This document shows positions 12,016 through 23,601 of a stretch of DNA of 64,000 bases, one piece after another (positions within the stretch are counted from its first letter, which is position 1; every line of letters starts with the position of its first letter). The stretch is from Acanthosoma haemorrhoidale (taxonomy: Eukaryota > Arthropoda > Insecta > Hemiptera > Acanthosomatidae). The notes under the pieces were generated by a model. The model saw only the letters and a program-made list of their open reading frames with translations. It was not told where the DNA came from and did no database searches. The DNA is taken from assembly GCA_930367205.1 (NCBI GenBank), contig OV884015.1, positions 1,054,001 to 1,118,000 on the forward strand, in the 5' to 3' direction. A program made the translations under genes and the position numbers.

Positions 12016-13416
12016 GATCTTTAACGTTAGCTCTTGCCCTATTATGTTCTCCTGATACCAAAACAAAGAAAACATCTTTAAAAAGTCGAATCTTAACAAA
12101 AATGCGTATTTCATAGCTTGTACGTTAGCACCGGCCCCATTATGTTCTCCTGATACCAAAACAAGAAAAATATCGTCAAAAAGTCGAATTTTTACAAAAA
12201 TGCGTATTTAGAGCTAGTACGTTAGCTCCTGTCCCGTTATGTTCTCCTGATACCAAAACAAAAAAAATATCGTTCAAAAGTCAAATTTTTACAAAAAGGC
12301 GTATTTCATAGCTTGTACGTTAGCACCTGCCCCATTATGTTCTCCTGATACCAAAACAAGAAAAACATCGTCAAAAAGTCGAATTTTTAAAAAATGCGTA
12401 TTTCATAGCTAGTACGTCAGCTTCTGCCCCATTATGTTCTCCTGATACGAAAACAAGAAAAATATCGTCAAAAAGTCGAATTTTTACAAAAATGCGTATT
12501 TAGAGCTAGTACGTTAGCTCCTGTCCCGTTATGTTCTCCTGATACCAAAACAAAAAAAATATCGTTCAAAAGTCAAATTTTTACAAAAATGCGTATTTCA
12601 TAGCTGGTACGTTAGCTCCTGCCCTATTATGTTCTCCTGATACGAAAACGAAAAAAATATCGTCAAAAAGTTGAATTTTTCAAAAATGCGTATTTCATAG
12701 CTAGTATGTTAGCTCCTGCCCCATTATGTTCTCCTGATACCAAAACCAGGAAAATATCGTCAAAAAGTTGAATTTTTAAAAAATGGGTATTTCTTAGCTG
12801 GTACGTTAGCTCCTGTCCCATTATGTTCTCCTGATGCCAAAACAAGGAAAATATCGTCAAAAAGTGGAATTTTTAAAAAATGCGTATTTCATAGCTAGTA
12901 CGTCAGCTCCTGCCCGCCCCATTATGTTTTCCTGATACGAAAACAACAAAAATATCGTCAAAAAGTCGAATTTTTAAAAAAATGGGTATTTCATAGCTGG
13001 CACGTTAGCTCCTGCTCTTTTATGTTCTCCTGATACCAAAACAAAGAAAATATCGTCTAAAATTCAAATTTTTACAAAAATGCGTTTTTTATAGCTGGTA
13101 CGTTACCTCCTACCCTATTATGTTCTCCTGATACGAAAACCAGGAAAATATCGTCAAAAAGTCGATTTTTTAAAAAATGCGTATTTCATAGCCAGTACGT
13201 CAGCTCCTGCCCCATTATGTTCTCCTGATACCAAAACAAAGAAAATATCGTCTAAAATTCAAATTTTTACAAAAATGCGTTTTTTATAGCTGGTACGTTA
13301 GCTCCTACCCTATTATGTTCTCCTGATACGAAAACCAGAAAAATATCGTCAAAAAGTCGAATTTTAAAAAAATGCGTATTTTATAGCTTGTACAATAATT
13401 CCTGCCCTATTCTGTT
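12016..13416 (+). repeat. Satellite B block 3 (contracted)
   Basis: 1401 bp. It matches block 2 from its start, but near 13350 it jumps from CCAGAAAAATATCGTCAAAAAGTCG directly into the terminal monomer, losing 293 bp, or three B monomers. This contraction explains why consecutive A-to-B junctions are 3569 bp apart (8446 to 12015) and then 3276 bp apart (12015 to 15291). Confidence 0.95.
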
Positions 13417-15291
13417 AACTCGTAGCTTTGATCATACGATCGTATCACGTAATATAATGAGTGCTAATGATACATTATACAATCATATTCAACATCATTT
13501 GATGTTATCTTCACTCGTAACTTTCATCATACGATTGTATCACGTGATACAATGAGTGCCAATGATACAGTACACTATCATATTCGACATCATTTGATGT
13601 TATATTCACTCGTGGCTTCAATCATACGATCGCATCACGTGATATAATGAGTGGCAATGATGCGGTACACTATCATATTCCACATCATTTGATGTTATGT
13701 TTACTCGTAACTTTAATCATACGATCGTATCACGTGATTGAATGAGTGCCAATGATATGGCACACAATCAAATTCGACATTATTTGGTGTTATATTCACT
13801 CGTAACTTGAATCACACGATCATATCACGTGATACCATGAGTGCTAATGATTAGGCACACAATCATATTCGACATCATTTGATGTTATGTTCACGCGAAA
13901 CTTTAATCATACAATCATATCACGTGATTGAATGAGTGCCAATGATTAGGCACACAATCATATTCGACATCATTTGATGTTATGTTCACGCGAAACTTGA
14001 ATCATACGATTGTAACACGTGATACAATGAATTCAAATGATACGGTACACAATCATATTCCACATCATTTGATGTTATGTTTACTCGTAACTTTAATTAT
14101 ACGATCATATCACGTGATTGAATGAGTGCCAATGATATGACACACAATCATATTCGACATCATTTGATGTTATATTCACTCGTAACTTGAATCATACGAT
14201 TGTATCACGTGATACAATGAGTGCTAATGATACAGCACACAATCATATTCGACATCATTTGATGTTATATTCACTGGTACCATGAATCATACGATCGTAT
14301 CACGTGATACCATGAGTGCTAATGATTAGGCACACTATCATATTTGACATCATCTGATGTTATTGATACGGTATACGAGCACTTTTGACATCATTTAATG
14401 TGATATTAACTCGTAAGTTCAATCATACGATCGTATCACGTAAAACAATGAGTGCCAATGATACATTATACAATCATATTCAACATCATTTGATGTTTTA
14501 TTCACTCGTAACTTGAATCACACGATCGTATCACGTGATACAATGAGTTCAAATGATACGGTACACAATCATATTCGACATCATTTGATGTTATGTTTAC
14601 TCCTTACTTTAATCTTACGATCGTATCACGTGATACAATGAGTGCTAATGATACAGCACACTATCATATTTGACATCATTTGATGTTATATTCACTCGTA
14701 CTTTGAATCATACGATCGTATCACGTGATACTAAGAGTGCTAATGATTAGGCACACTATCTTATTTGACATCATTAGATGTTATATTCACTCGTAACTTT
14801 AATCATACGATCATATCACGTGATTGAATGAATGCCAATGATATGGCACACAATCATATTCGACATCATTTGATGTTATATTCACTGGTACTATGAATCA
14901 TATGATCGTATCACGTGATACCATGAGTGCTAATGATACAGCACACAATCTTATTCGACATTATTTGATGTTATATTCACTCGTAACTTGAATCATACGA
15001 TCGTATCACGTGATACAATAAGTTTAAATGATACGGTAAACAATCATATTCGACATCATTTGATGTTATATCCATCCCAAACTTTAATCATACGATCGTA
15101 TCACGTGAAACAATGAGTGCCAATGATACATTATACAATCCTATTCAAAATCATTTGATGTTATCTTCACTCGTAACTTTCATCATACGATCGTATCACG
15201 TGATACAATAAGTGCAAATGATACGGCACACTATCATATTTGACATCATTTGATGTCATATTCACTCGTAAATTTATTCATACGATCGTAT
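13417..15291 (+). repeat. Satellite A block 4
   Basis: 1875 bp = 19 full + one short monomer (near 14355) + 29 bp. It is nearly identical to block 3, including shared oddities such as ATACTAAGAGTGC and AATGAATTCAAATG. It lies between a contracted and a full-length B block. No gene seen. Confidence 0.96.
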
Positions 15292-16985
15292 GATCTTTAA
15301 CGTTAGCTCTTGCCCTATTATGTTCTCCTGATACCAAAACAAAGAAAACATCTTTAAAAAGTCGAATCTTAACAAAAATGCGTATTTCATAGCTTGTACG
15401 TTAGCACCGGCCCCATTATGTTCTCCTGATACCAAAACAAGAAAAATATCGTCAAAAAGTCGAATTTTTACAAAAATGCGTATTTAGAGCTAGTACGTTA
15501 GCTCCTGTCCCGTTATGTTCTCCTGATACCAAAACAAAAAAAATATCGTTCAAAAGTCAAATTTTTACAAAAAGGCGTATTTCATAGCTTGTACGTTAGC
15601 ACCTGCCCCATTATGTTCTCCTGATACCAAAACAAGAAAAACATCGTCAAAAAGTCGAATTTTTAAAAAATGCGTATTTCATAGCTAGTACGTCAGCTTC
15701 TGCCCCATTATGTTCTCCTGATACGAAAACAAGAAAAATATCGTCAAAAAGTCGAATTTTTACAAAAATGCGTATTTAGAGCTAGTACGTTAGCTCCTGT
15801 CCCGTTATGTTCTCCTGATACCAAAACAAAAAAAATATCGTTCAAAAGTCAAATTTTTACAAAAATGCGTATTTCATAGCTGGTACGTTAGCTCCTGCCC
15901 TATTATGTTCTCCTGATACGAAAACGAAAAAAATATCGTCAAAAAGTTGAATTTTTCAAAAATGCGTATTTCATAGCTAGTATGTTAGCTCCTGCCCCAT
16001 TATGTTCTCCTGATACCAAAACCAGGAAAATATCGTCAAAAAGTTGAATTTTTAAAAAATGGGTATTTCTTAGCTGGTACGTTAGCTCCTGTCCCATTAT
16101 GTTCTCCTGATGCCAAAACAAGGAAAATATCGTCAAAAAGTGGAATTTTTAAAAAATGCGTATTTCATAGCTAGTACGTCAGCTCCTGCCCGCCCCATTA
16201 TGTTTTCCTGATACGAAAACAACAAAAATATCGTCAAAAAGTCGAATTTTTAAAAAAATGGGTATTTCATAGCTGGCACGTTAGCTCCTGCTCTTTTATG
16301 TTCTCCTGATACCAAAACAAAGAAAATATCGTCTAAAATTCAAATTTTTACAAAAATGCGTTTTTTATAGCTGGTACGTTACCTCCTACCCTATTATGTT
16401 CTCCTGATACGAAAACCAGGAAAATATCGTCAAAAAGTCGATTTTTTAAAAAATGCGTATTTCATAGCCAGTACGTCAGCTCCTGCCCCATTATGTTCTC
16501 CTGATACCAAAACAAAGAAAATATCGTCTAAAATTCAAATTTTTACAAAAATGCGTTTTTTATAGCTGGTACGTTAGCTCCTACCCTATTATGTTCTCCT
16601 GATACGAAAACCAGAAAAATATCGTCAAAAAGTCGATTTTTTAAAAAATGCGTATTTCATAGCTAGTACGGCAGCTTCTGCCCCATTATGTTCTCCTGAT
16701 ACCTAAACAAGAAAATATCGTCAAAAAGTTGAATTTTTAAAAAAAATGCGTATTTCTTAGCTAGTACGTTAGCTCCTGCCTTATTATGTTCTCCTGATAC
16801 CAAAACAAAGAAAATGTCATCAAAAAGTTAAATTTTTTTAAAAAAGAGTATTTTATAGCTGGTATGTTAGCTTCTGAACAATTATGATTTCCTCATACAA
16901 AAACAAGAAAAATATCGTCAAAAAGTCGAATTTTAAAAAAATGCGTATTTTATAGCTTGTACAATAATTCCTGCCCTATTCTGTT
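15292..16985 (+). repeat. Satellite B block 4
   Basis: 1694 bp, identical in length to block 2 and nearly identical in sequence, including the CTGCCCGCCCC duplication near 16190 and the CTATTCTGTT end. It is the last B block before the long uninterrupted A array; the next B lies 40.6 kb to the right. Confidence 0.96.
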
Positions 16986-18667
16986 AACTCGTAGCTTTGA
17001 TCATACGATCGTATCACGTAATATAATGAGTGCTAATGATACATTATACAATCATATTCAACATCATTTGATGTTATCTTCACTCGTAACTTTCATCATA
17101 CGATTGTATCACGTGATACAATGAGTGCCAATGATACAGTACACTATCATATTCGACATCATTTGATGTTATATTCACTCGTGGCTTCAATCATACGATC
17201 GCATCACGTGATATAATGAGTGGCAATGATGCGGTACACTATCATATTCCACATCATTTGATGTTATGTTTACTCGTAACTTTAATCATACGATCGTATC
17301 ACGTGATTGAATGAGTGCCAATGATATGGCACACAATCAAATTCGACATTATTTGGTGTTATATTCACTCGTAACTTGAATCACACGATCGTATCACGTG
17401 ATACAATGAGTTCAAATGATACGGTACACAATCATATTCGACATCATTTGATGTTATGTTCACTCGTAACTTGAATCATACGATTGTATCACGTGATACA
17501 ATGAGTGCTAATGATACAGCACACAATCATATTCGACATCATTTGATGTTATATTCACTCGTAACTTGAATCATACGACCGTATCACGTGATTGAATGAA
17601 TGCCAATGATATGGCACAAAATCATATTCGACATTATTTGATGTTATATTCACTAGTACCATGAATCTTACGATCGTATCACGTGATACCATGAGTGCTA
17701 ATGATTAGGCACACTATCTTATTCGACATCATTTAATGTTATATTCACTCGTAACTTGATTCATACGATCGTATCACGTGATTGAATAAGTGCTAATGAT
17801 ATGGCACACAATCATATTCGACATCATCTGATGTTATATTCACTCGTAACTTGAATCATACGATTGTATCACGTGATAAAATGAGTGCTAATGATTAAGC
17901 ACACTATCTTATTCGACATCATTTGATATTTTATTCACTCATAATTTTAATCATACGATCATATCACGTGATAGAATGAGTGCCAATGATACAGCACACA
18001 ATTATATTCGACATCATTCATGTTATATTCATTCGTAACTTAAATCATACGATCGTATCACGTGATACAATAAGTTCAAATGATGCGGTACACAATCATA
18101 TTCGACATCATTTGATGTTATATTTACTCGTAACTTTTCTCATACGATCGTATCACGTGAAACAATGAGTGCTAATGATACATTATACAATCATATTCAA
18201 CATCATTTGATGTTATATTCACTCGTAACTTGAATCATACGACCGTATCACGTGATTGAATGAATGCCAATGGTATGGCACAAAATCATATTCGACATCA
18301 TTTGATGTTATATTCACTAGTACCATGAATCTTACGATCGTATCACTTGATACCATGAGTGCTAATGATTAGGCACACTATCTTATTCGACATCATTTAA
18401 TGTTATATTCACTCGTAACTTTAATCATACGATCGTATCACGTGATTGAATAAGTGCTAATGATATGGCACACAATCATATTCGACATCATCTGATGTTA
18501 TATTCACTCGTAACTTGAATCATACGATTGTATCACGTGATAAAATGAGTGCTAATGATTAAGCACACTATCTTATTCGACATCATTTGATGTTATATTC
18601 ACTCGTAACTTTAATCATACGATCATATCACGTGATAGAATGAGTGCCAATGATACAGCACACAATT
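16986..18667 (+). repeat. Satellite A block 5, left part (left of the LINE)
   Basis: 95-bp A monomers leading up to the LINE. It contains a fresh 664-bp (7-monomer, minus 1 bp) tandem duplication: the segment starting near 17572 is repeated from near 18236, and ACAGCACACAATT occurs at 17991 and 18655. The second copy is the one split by the LINE. Its right remainder continues at 24022. Ends with the left target-site duplication. Confidence 0.95.
18655..18667. repeat. Target-site duplication, left copy
   Basis: ACAGCACACAATT, 13 bp, identical to 24022-24034. The next base outward differs on both sides (T at 18654 against A at 24021; T at 18668 against A at 24035), so 13 bp is the full match. 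Uninterrupted versions of the site occur at about 802, 4741 and 17991. Confidence 0.95.
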
Positions 18668-18741
18668 TATTTATTATTTGTTCCGGCATTTGTGCACCGC
18701 GGCCTCAGTGAGACCTATTGTGCGCCGTCCATGTCCCTGTC
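18668..18741 (-). other. LINE 3' untranslated region and tail
   Basis: 74 bp lie between the TAG stop (18742-18744) and the target-site duplication. In element orientation it ends GCCGGAACAAATAATAAATA, an A/T-rich tail built of AATAA/AAATA words. Short simple-repeat tails in place of poly(A) are known in the I, R1 and LOA groups. The exact tail/target boundary is uncertain by a base or two because both sides are A/T-rich. Confidence 0.85.
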
Positions 18742-21700
18742 CTATATATGTGACAGGCCTACGGCCTTTGCAAATCTGAGGATACTGAGTGGATCCATCA
18801 GTTCACATAGTTTGGGGTCTACAATGCGATCACTACCAAAGTGAAGGTATCGCCTTCTAGCTAGGTTATCACAGTCACATATTATGTGACGTGCCGTTTC
18901 TCCCTCTTTCTTGCAGAATCTGCAGATTGGTGATCCCACTATCCCCAAATTAAAGAGGTGTTTGTTTAACCGACAGTGACCTGTATAGAGTCCTGTCACA
19001 CTTTTGAGTGTCCACCTGTCCATTGATAGAAGTACTGAGCTTCTTTTCTTACAGGGTCCATCAAGAAACAGTTTCGAGTGTTCCTGTTTCTTAGTTTCTC
19101 TCCAAGAGAGTCTTGCCCTGTCCTCTAAAGCTAATTTTATACGCCTTTTAGCGTAGCTGAGGCTGATACCACATATGGGTTCAGGTGCAAGAGGTGTCTG
19201 TTCTGAGCCCACCCTTGCAAGGCCATCTGCCTTTTCATTGCCTGTGATGCCTGTGTGTCCTGGCACCCAGTCGATTCTAACCTTATTGGCTAGCGAGAGT
19301 GTGTTTAGGTTGTTTTTACACTCCTCAACCAAATAAGATCTGGTCGTATAGCTTCTCAGGGCGCCAATGGCTGCCTGGCTATCCGTGAAAATTGTGATCA
19401 GTCTGTTTCTTACACCCTCCCCAATTAAGGTTTGGGTACAGACATTGATCGCCATCACTTCGGCCTGAAAGACCGAGGTGTGTCTACCTAAAGGAATAGA
19501 AATCCCAGATTCTGGTTTATCTTTCCTCCATATGCCGGCCCCTGATCCGTTTTCTGTTAGTGAGCCGTCTGTATAACAATTAATCCCATTACACAGTTTA
19601 TGTGGTTTGGTCTTTGTGTTTACCGCACAGTATAAGACGTCTGTGTGTTTCTTAACTTGTAGGTCAGAGTGCATTGCCAGCACCTCGTCCTCATCAATTC
19701 TTCTGAACAAGTTCCCATGCCCCATGTGGGTCATGACTTTGGATCTTGTTCCTGATTTCGCAAGTCTGTAAGCCACGTTCAAGGCTTGCGCTTCTACTTC
19801 CATGTGCAGTGGATTCAAGTTCAATAAGACTTCCATTGCAGCAGTAGGAGTTGTACTCATGGCACCAGTAATCATGAGACATGAAAGCCTCTGTAATTTG
19901 CCAAGCAAAGTTCTATTTTTACTAATGCTACCTCTGTGCCACCACACCATAGAGGCATAGAGCACCATTGGTCTCACTGCTGCGGTATATAGCCAGAATA
20001 ACATTCTGGGTTGTAGTCCCCAGGTCCTACCCACAGCCCTTTTACATGCATAGAGGCATCGTAGTGCCTTCATAGTAGTATTCCTGATGTGTTTAGACCA
20101 GTCCAATTTACTATCCAGAGTAACCCCTAGATGCTTTACCTCACTACAAATGCTTACCTGTGTCCCCCCTATATAGGGTGGTCTAACTATAGCATTTCTT
20201 TTGTTAGTGAAGATACAGAGATTTATCTTCTGGGGATTGATTCCTAAACCATTCTTTTCACACCAATCCCTCAAAAGATCCATCGATGCGGAAAGCAACT
20301 CAGAAATGGTTTCTGAGAACTTGCCCCCTATGAGCACAGCAATGTCATCAGCATATCCCTGTGCGTAGAACCCTGCAGAGTTTAGGTTTGTTAACAATGA
20401 GTCAACGACCAAACACCACAGTAATGGAGATAACACCCCTCCCTGTGGACATCCTCCCACTGGCTTCATCCACAGTTTGGTTTGTCCCAATTGTGATTGT
20501 AAAATCCTATTCTCTAGCATGGTGTTTATCCAGCTAGAGGCTAAGGAACTAATCCCCTTTCTTTCTAAGGCCGATGCCATAGTGTTATAGGGTGTGCGAT
20601 CAAAGGCACCTTCTATATCAACAAAGATGCCTACCATTATTTCTTTATGAACTAGGGATCTCTCAATCCTGGAAACCAGGTGGTGGAGAGCAATTTCACA
20701 GGATTTTCCTGCCTGGTATGCGAATTGAGCGCTATGGAGCGGTCGTTCTACCAGTATTCCATCCCTAATATGTCTGTCTATGACCTTTTCCAAGGTCTTC
20801 ATTAAAAATGAAGTCAGACATATTGGTCTGTAAGACTTGGGTTCGTCATAGGACTCTTTCCCAGGTTTTGGTATGTAACACACTTTTGCCATCCTCCAGC
20901 TTACTGGAATATAGCTCAGTGCCAAGCTTCCCCTTAACAAGGTAAGTATAAGGGGCCTAATTACTGGTAGGCCTTTTTGTAGCAAGGCTGGGAATATCCC
21001 ATCAATACCAGGTGATTTGAAGGGAGCAAAAGAATTAATTGCCCACTCCACTCTTGCAGAATTGATAATTTTATTTGCTTCTGCCCAGTTGCCCTTGCAA
21101 CTAGTGTGTTCACAGTTGGTAGGGTCATTATTAATCGTATCCATCAGTCCGCAGCCAGGAAAATGCACGCGCGCCAGGGCACCGAGGGTTCCCTCCTCAG
21201 AATCCGTATAGCCCCCTCCCACCCTGACGGAGCCCAATACTCCCCTGTCAGACTGCTTGGATAAGATCCTATTTACTCTAAACATGGAAGTTGTATCGTT
21301 TATTTCGCTACAAAATTTCTTCCACGCCCTTCTTTTAGCCTTTCTGACTTCTTTGTTATAATCAGTGAGTGCACGTTTATAAGTGTCCCATCTGCCTGAT
21401 CTTTTGGCCGCGTTAAAGAGTTTACGTGTAAGAGCTCTTAACTTGCCAAGTTCATTGTTCCACCAGGGACAGTTCCTGTTGGATCTAACATTACATACAG
21501 TGTTATTACCAGTGTATGACTTAATTATTGCCTCAGTCAATGTTAAGTTTAAATGTTCCAAATGCCAGTTGCTACTCACCACTCTAGGACAGCATTTGAC
21601 CTCCTCCTCAAGCTGTGTATAGTAGGTTTCCCAGTTTGTAAGTTTGGGATTCCTATACACGGCTTCGGACGTGATGTTACCACTTAGATCAAATCTAATG

Positions 21701-23601
21701 TATCTATGATCTGAGCATGACTCTTCTTCAGAGACATGCCAGCCTTTAACCCTTAGGCTTATAGTGCGTGTGCTAAGGGTTATGTCAATGACCTCAGATC
21801 TAATTCTATTGTTAAAAGTGGCAATATTGCCTCTGTTTAGAATGTCTAGGTCATTACTAGTTATGTACTCTACTAAACACTCACCTCTCTGGTTGTTGTT
21901 CTTGCTCCCCCAGAGCTGATGGTGAGCGTTCGCGTCAAGCGCTGCTATAAGCTCGCCCCTTAAGCCAGTCCCTTCCGTTAGCTTACTAAGTGCCTCGGTC
22001 GGGACTCCTTCTTCATATGGGAGGTAGACCGATGCAATCGTCAACCTCCCACCTTGATTTCCCTCGTTGAGGGCCATTTGAGCTGCTGCTAAATCTCTAG
22101 AACAATATTGCCATAGAGGCAGCATTTTAAGACTGCTCTTATGCAGGATACAGGCTCTGGCACGCGCGGGCACAGAAATAATCTCATACCCACGCATCGC
22201 CAGCCCCCCCATCCTGCCCTTATACAGGTAAGGTTCTTGTATTAGAATAATATCAATATCCTTACCTCTCACATACTGCTGCAGAACACCACATGCTGCA
22301 ATACAGTGGTGCAGATTAATTTGCAGCAGCCTCACCACCATGATCAGTGCCCGCCGGCCCCCGGAGGGCCACCCCGAGGCGGACGCCGGGAGACAGCGCC
22401 AAACCCAGGCCTCCCCATCACAGAGGGCCCAGACCCCCGCCACGGGGCCACCCCCCGCAGCCGCCATATTCATCGCCTTGGGGCCATCCTTTGGAGTTGG
22501 CAAATTCGTTGTAGCGATCCCCTTCAACTCCTCCACCTCAGGATCGCTCCTTGCCTCCTCCACCTTATCAGCCGCCTTCCTCTCCTGTACTGCTTTTAGC
22601 GGCTTCTTCTTATCCAATACCCTGAGAGCGACCTTAGTGAACCCATAGTTCAGCTTAAGCTTCCGCTTCTCAAGGTATTCCATGCTAGTCTCTGGGGCAG
22701 ACAGGATCGCAAAGAAGCCATGCTTCTCCACCTTGGTGCCCAGGAGTCTCCATAATCCGATATCAGGTACCCTAGAGTTTTGGGTCCTGATCCTCTTCAT
22801 GAACTTTCCTTCCAGAGGCATTTCTCCTGTAATGAAGGTTCCTACCTTCACGGTTTTATGAAACTCCTCCACCTTTCCTACGCGGAGCTCCAGATCCCCA
22901 CTCATGTTAAAATTGGGTACTATACTCGACAACCAGTCCTTGGTCTCCTGGTTGTCGCAGATTATGACACAGGCTCCCACATGTGGGTAAATTCCGCTGA
23001 ATTCAGCCTGTGTCCCTTTCTCTTCTTCCAGCTGATCGACAAATTTCATCAGCTGGCCCTTCATTTCCTCACGATTCTCCTTCGTCAGCTGAGTGGACGG
23101 ATATCCACTAGGGATAATCGCCACCCTGCTTCCTCCGGCAGCAATCGCGTAGGATGCAATGCTAGCATCCCCACCCCTATGCCTCTTTGCCATAGGCGCA
23201 GAGGTACCGGGTGAGGACCTAATCCTTTTCTCTGGAGCGCACCCAGACCCTGCCGTATTCCCGGACCCCGAAGGTCCTGGAAGTCCGGCCGGATCCTCAG
23301 GTGGCCCTCCAGCCAACATTGCCCTCCTCCACTTCTTCCTCTGGGCTCCAGAGAACTTGTGCTTGGAGGTCTCGCCTACATCCTTGGATGCAGCGTCCCT
23401 ACCAGGCGCCAAGCTCTCTTGCTCCATTACCGATTCGCTTACCTCCTCTACAAGCGTCGCAAGCGAGCTCATAGAGGCTTCGTCGTCCATTACCTCAGCA
23501 CCAAGGTCCATTGAAGGCCCCTGGGCTGAGTCCTCTCCGCTGATCAAGCTGACCAGCTCCTCCATATCTTCATTTTCATTGTTTTTTGTGCTGGTACTCA
23601 T
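18742..23601 (-). CDS. LINE polyprotein: DUF4780-like region + AP endonuclease + reverse transcriptase + RNase H
   Basis: A 1619-residue protein that would copy the element into DNA by target-primed reverse transcription. The start is the first in-frame ATG (23599-23601); the frame is also open for 35 codons upstream, but only from a TTG. Domains: acidic N-terminus (1-75); basic patch AQRKKWRRAM (86-95); DUF4780-like region (about 155-335); low-complexity linker (about 376-421); AP endonuclease (423-640) with QIN (N429), QEP (E456), DAN (D556, N558), D606 and SDH (630-632); reverse transcriptase (about 900-1165) with FVDIEGAF (D995), GGCPQGGVLSP (1049-1059), YADD (1083-1086) and HLGVTLD; RNase H (1340-1465) with D1345, E1381, D1407 and D1459; and a C-terminal C-X2-C-X8-H-X2/4-C motif (1560-1577). 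No internal stop or frameshift, and no catalytic residue appears lost. Odd point: ORF1-like and ORF2-like parts share one frame (see findings). The catalytic domains are certain; the DUF4780 and LOA labels are from memory. Confidence 0.93.
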   Translation of the reverse strand: MSTSTKNNENEDMEELVSLISGEDSAQGPSMDLGAEVMDDEASMSSLATLVEEVSESVMEQESLAPGRDAASKDVGETSKHKFSGAQRKKWRRAMLAGGPPEDPAGLPGPSGSGNTAGSGCAPEKRIRSSPGTSAPMAKRHRGGDASIASYAIAAGGSRVAIIPSGYPSTQLTKENREEMKGQLMKFVDQLEEEKGTQAEFSGIYPHVGACVIICDNQETKDWLSSIVPNFNMSGDLELRVGKVEEFHKTVKVGTFITGEMPLEGKFMKRIRTQNSRVPDIGLWRLLGTKVEKHGFFAILSAPETSMEYLEKRKLKLNYGFTKVALRVLDKKKPLKAVQERKAADKVEEARSDPEVEELKGIATTNLPTPKDGPKAMNMAAAGGGPVAGVWALCDGEAWVWRCLPASASGWPSGGRRALIMVVRLLQINLHHCIAACGVLQQYVRGKDIDIILIQEPYLYKGRMGGLAMRGYEIISVPARARACILHKSSLKMLPLWQYCSRDLAAAQMALNEGNQGGRLTIASVYLPYEEGVPTEALSKLTEGTGLRGELIAALDANAHHQLWGSKNNNQRGECLVEYITSNDLDILNRGNIATFNNRIRSEVIDITLSTRTISLRVKGWHVSEEESCSDHRYIRFDLSGNITSEAVYRNPKLTNWETYYTQLEEEVKCCPRVVSSNWHLEHLNLTLTEAIIKSYTGNNTVCNVRSNRNCPWWNNELGKLRALTRKLFNAAKRSGRWDTYKRALTDYNKEVRKAKRRAWKKFCSEINDTTSMFRVNRILSKQSDRGVLGSVRVGGGYTDSEEGTLGALARVHFPGCGLMDTINNDPTNCEHTSCKGNWAEANKIINSARVEWAINSFAPFKSPGIDGIFPALLQKGLPVIRPLILTLLRGSLALSYIPVSWRMAKVCYIPKPGKESYDEPKSYRPICLTSFLMKTLEKVIDRHIRDGILVERPLHSAQFAYQAGKSCEIALHHLVSRIERSLVHKEIMVGIFVDIEGAFDRTPYNTMASALERKGISSLASSWINTMLENRILQSQLGQTKLWMKPVGGCPQGGVLSPLLWCLVVDSLLTNLNSAGFYAQGYADDIAVLIGGKFSETISELLSASMDLLRDWCEKNGLGINPQKINLCIFTNKRNAIVRPPYIGGTQVSICSEVKHLGVTLDSKLDWSKHIRNTTMKALRCLYACKRAVGRTWGLQPRMLFWLYTAAVRPMVLYASMVWWHRGSISKNRTLLGKLQRLSCLMITGAMSTTPTAAMEVLLNLNPLHMEVEAQALNVAYRLAKSGTRSKVMTHMGHGNLFRRIDEDEVLAMHSDLQVKKHTDVLYCAVNTKTKPHKLCNGINCYTDGSLTENGSGAGIWRKDKPESGISIPLGRHTSVFQAEVMAINVCTQTLIGEGVRNRLITIFTDSQAAIGALRSYTTRSYLVEECKNNLNTLSLANKVRIDWVPGHTGITGNEKADGLARVGSEQTPLAPEPICGISLSYAKRRIKLALEDRARLSWRETKKQEHSKLFLDGPCKKRSSVLLSMDRWTLKSVTGLYTGHCRLNKHLFNLGIVGSPICRFCKKEGETARHIICDCDNLARRRYLHFGSDRIVDPKLCELMDPLSILRFAKAVGLSHI
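22339..22476 (-). other. GC-rich linker joining ORF1-like and ORF2-like parts
   Basis: In the long frame this stretch encodes residues 376-421, an unusual Trp/Ala/Gly-rich sequence (WALCDGEAWVWRC) ending at an internal Met, MVVRLLQINL, that begins the endonuclease. In the next frame (+1) the same DNA reads GRPGFGAVSRRPPRGG and then stops at TGA (22344-22346), two bases before the internal ATG (22339-22341). A G6 run lies at 22451-22456 on the coding strand. This looks like an old ORF1 end and ORF2 start now joined by a frame change. Confidence 0.6.

Noticed and set aside
8447..16985. The near-identical composite units as a pure assembly artefact
   Set aside because: Private substitutions and the 293-bp contraction distinguish the copies, so at least some are real. 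Exact copy number still cannot be judged without reads.
18644..18844. Plus-strand frame crossing the satellite/LINE boundary
   Set aside because: A chimera of satellite and antisense LINE 3' sequence, with no homology recognised.
18742..23601. Group II intron, retron or DGR reverse transcriptase
   Set aside because: The AP endonuclease, RNase H, YADD motif, target-site duplication and lack of intron RNA structure fit a LINE.
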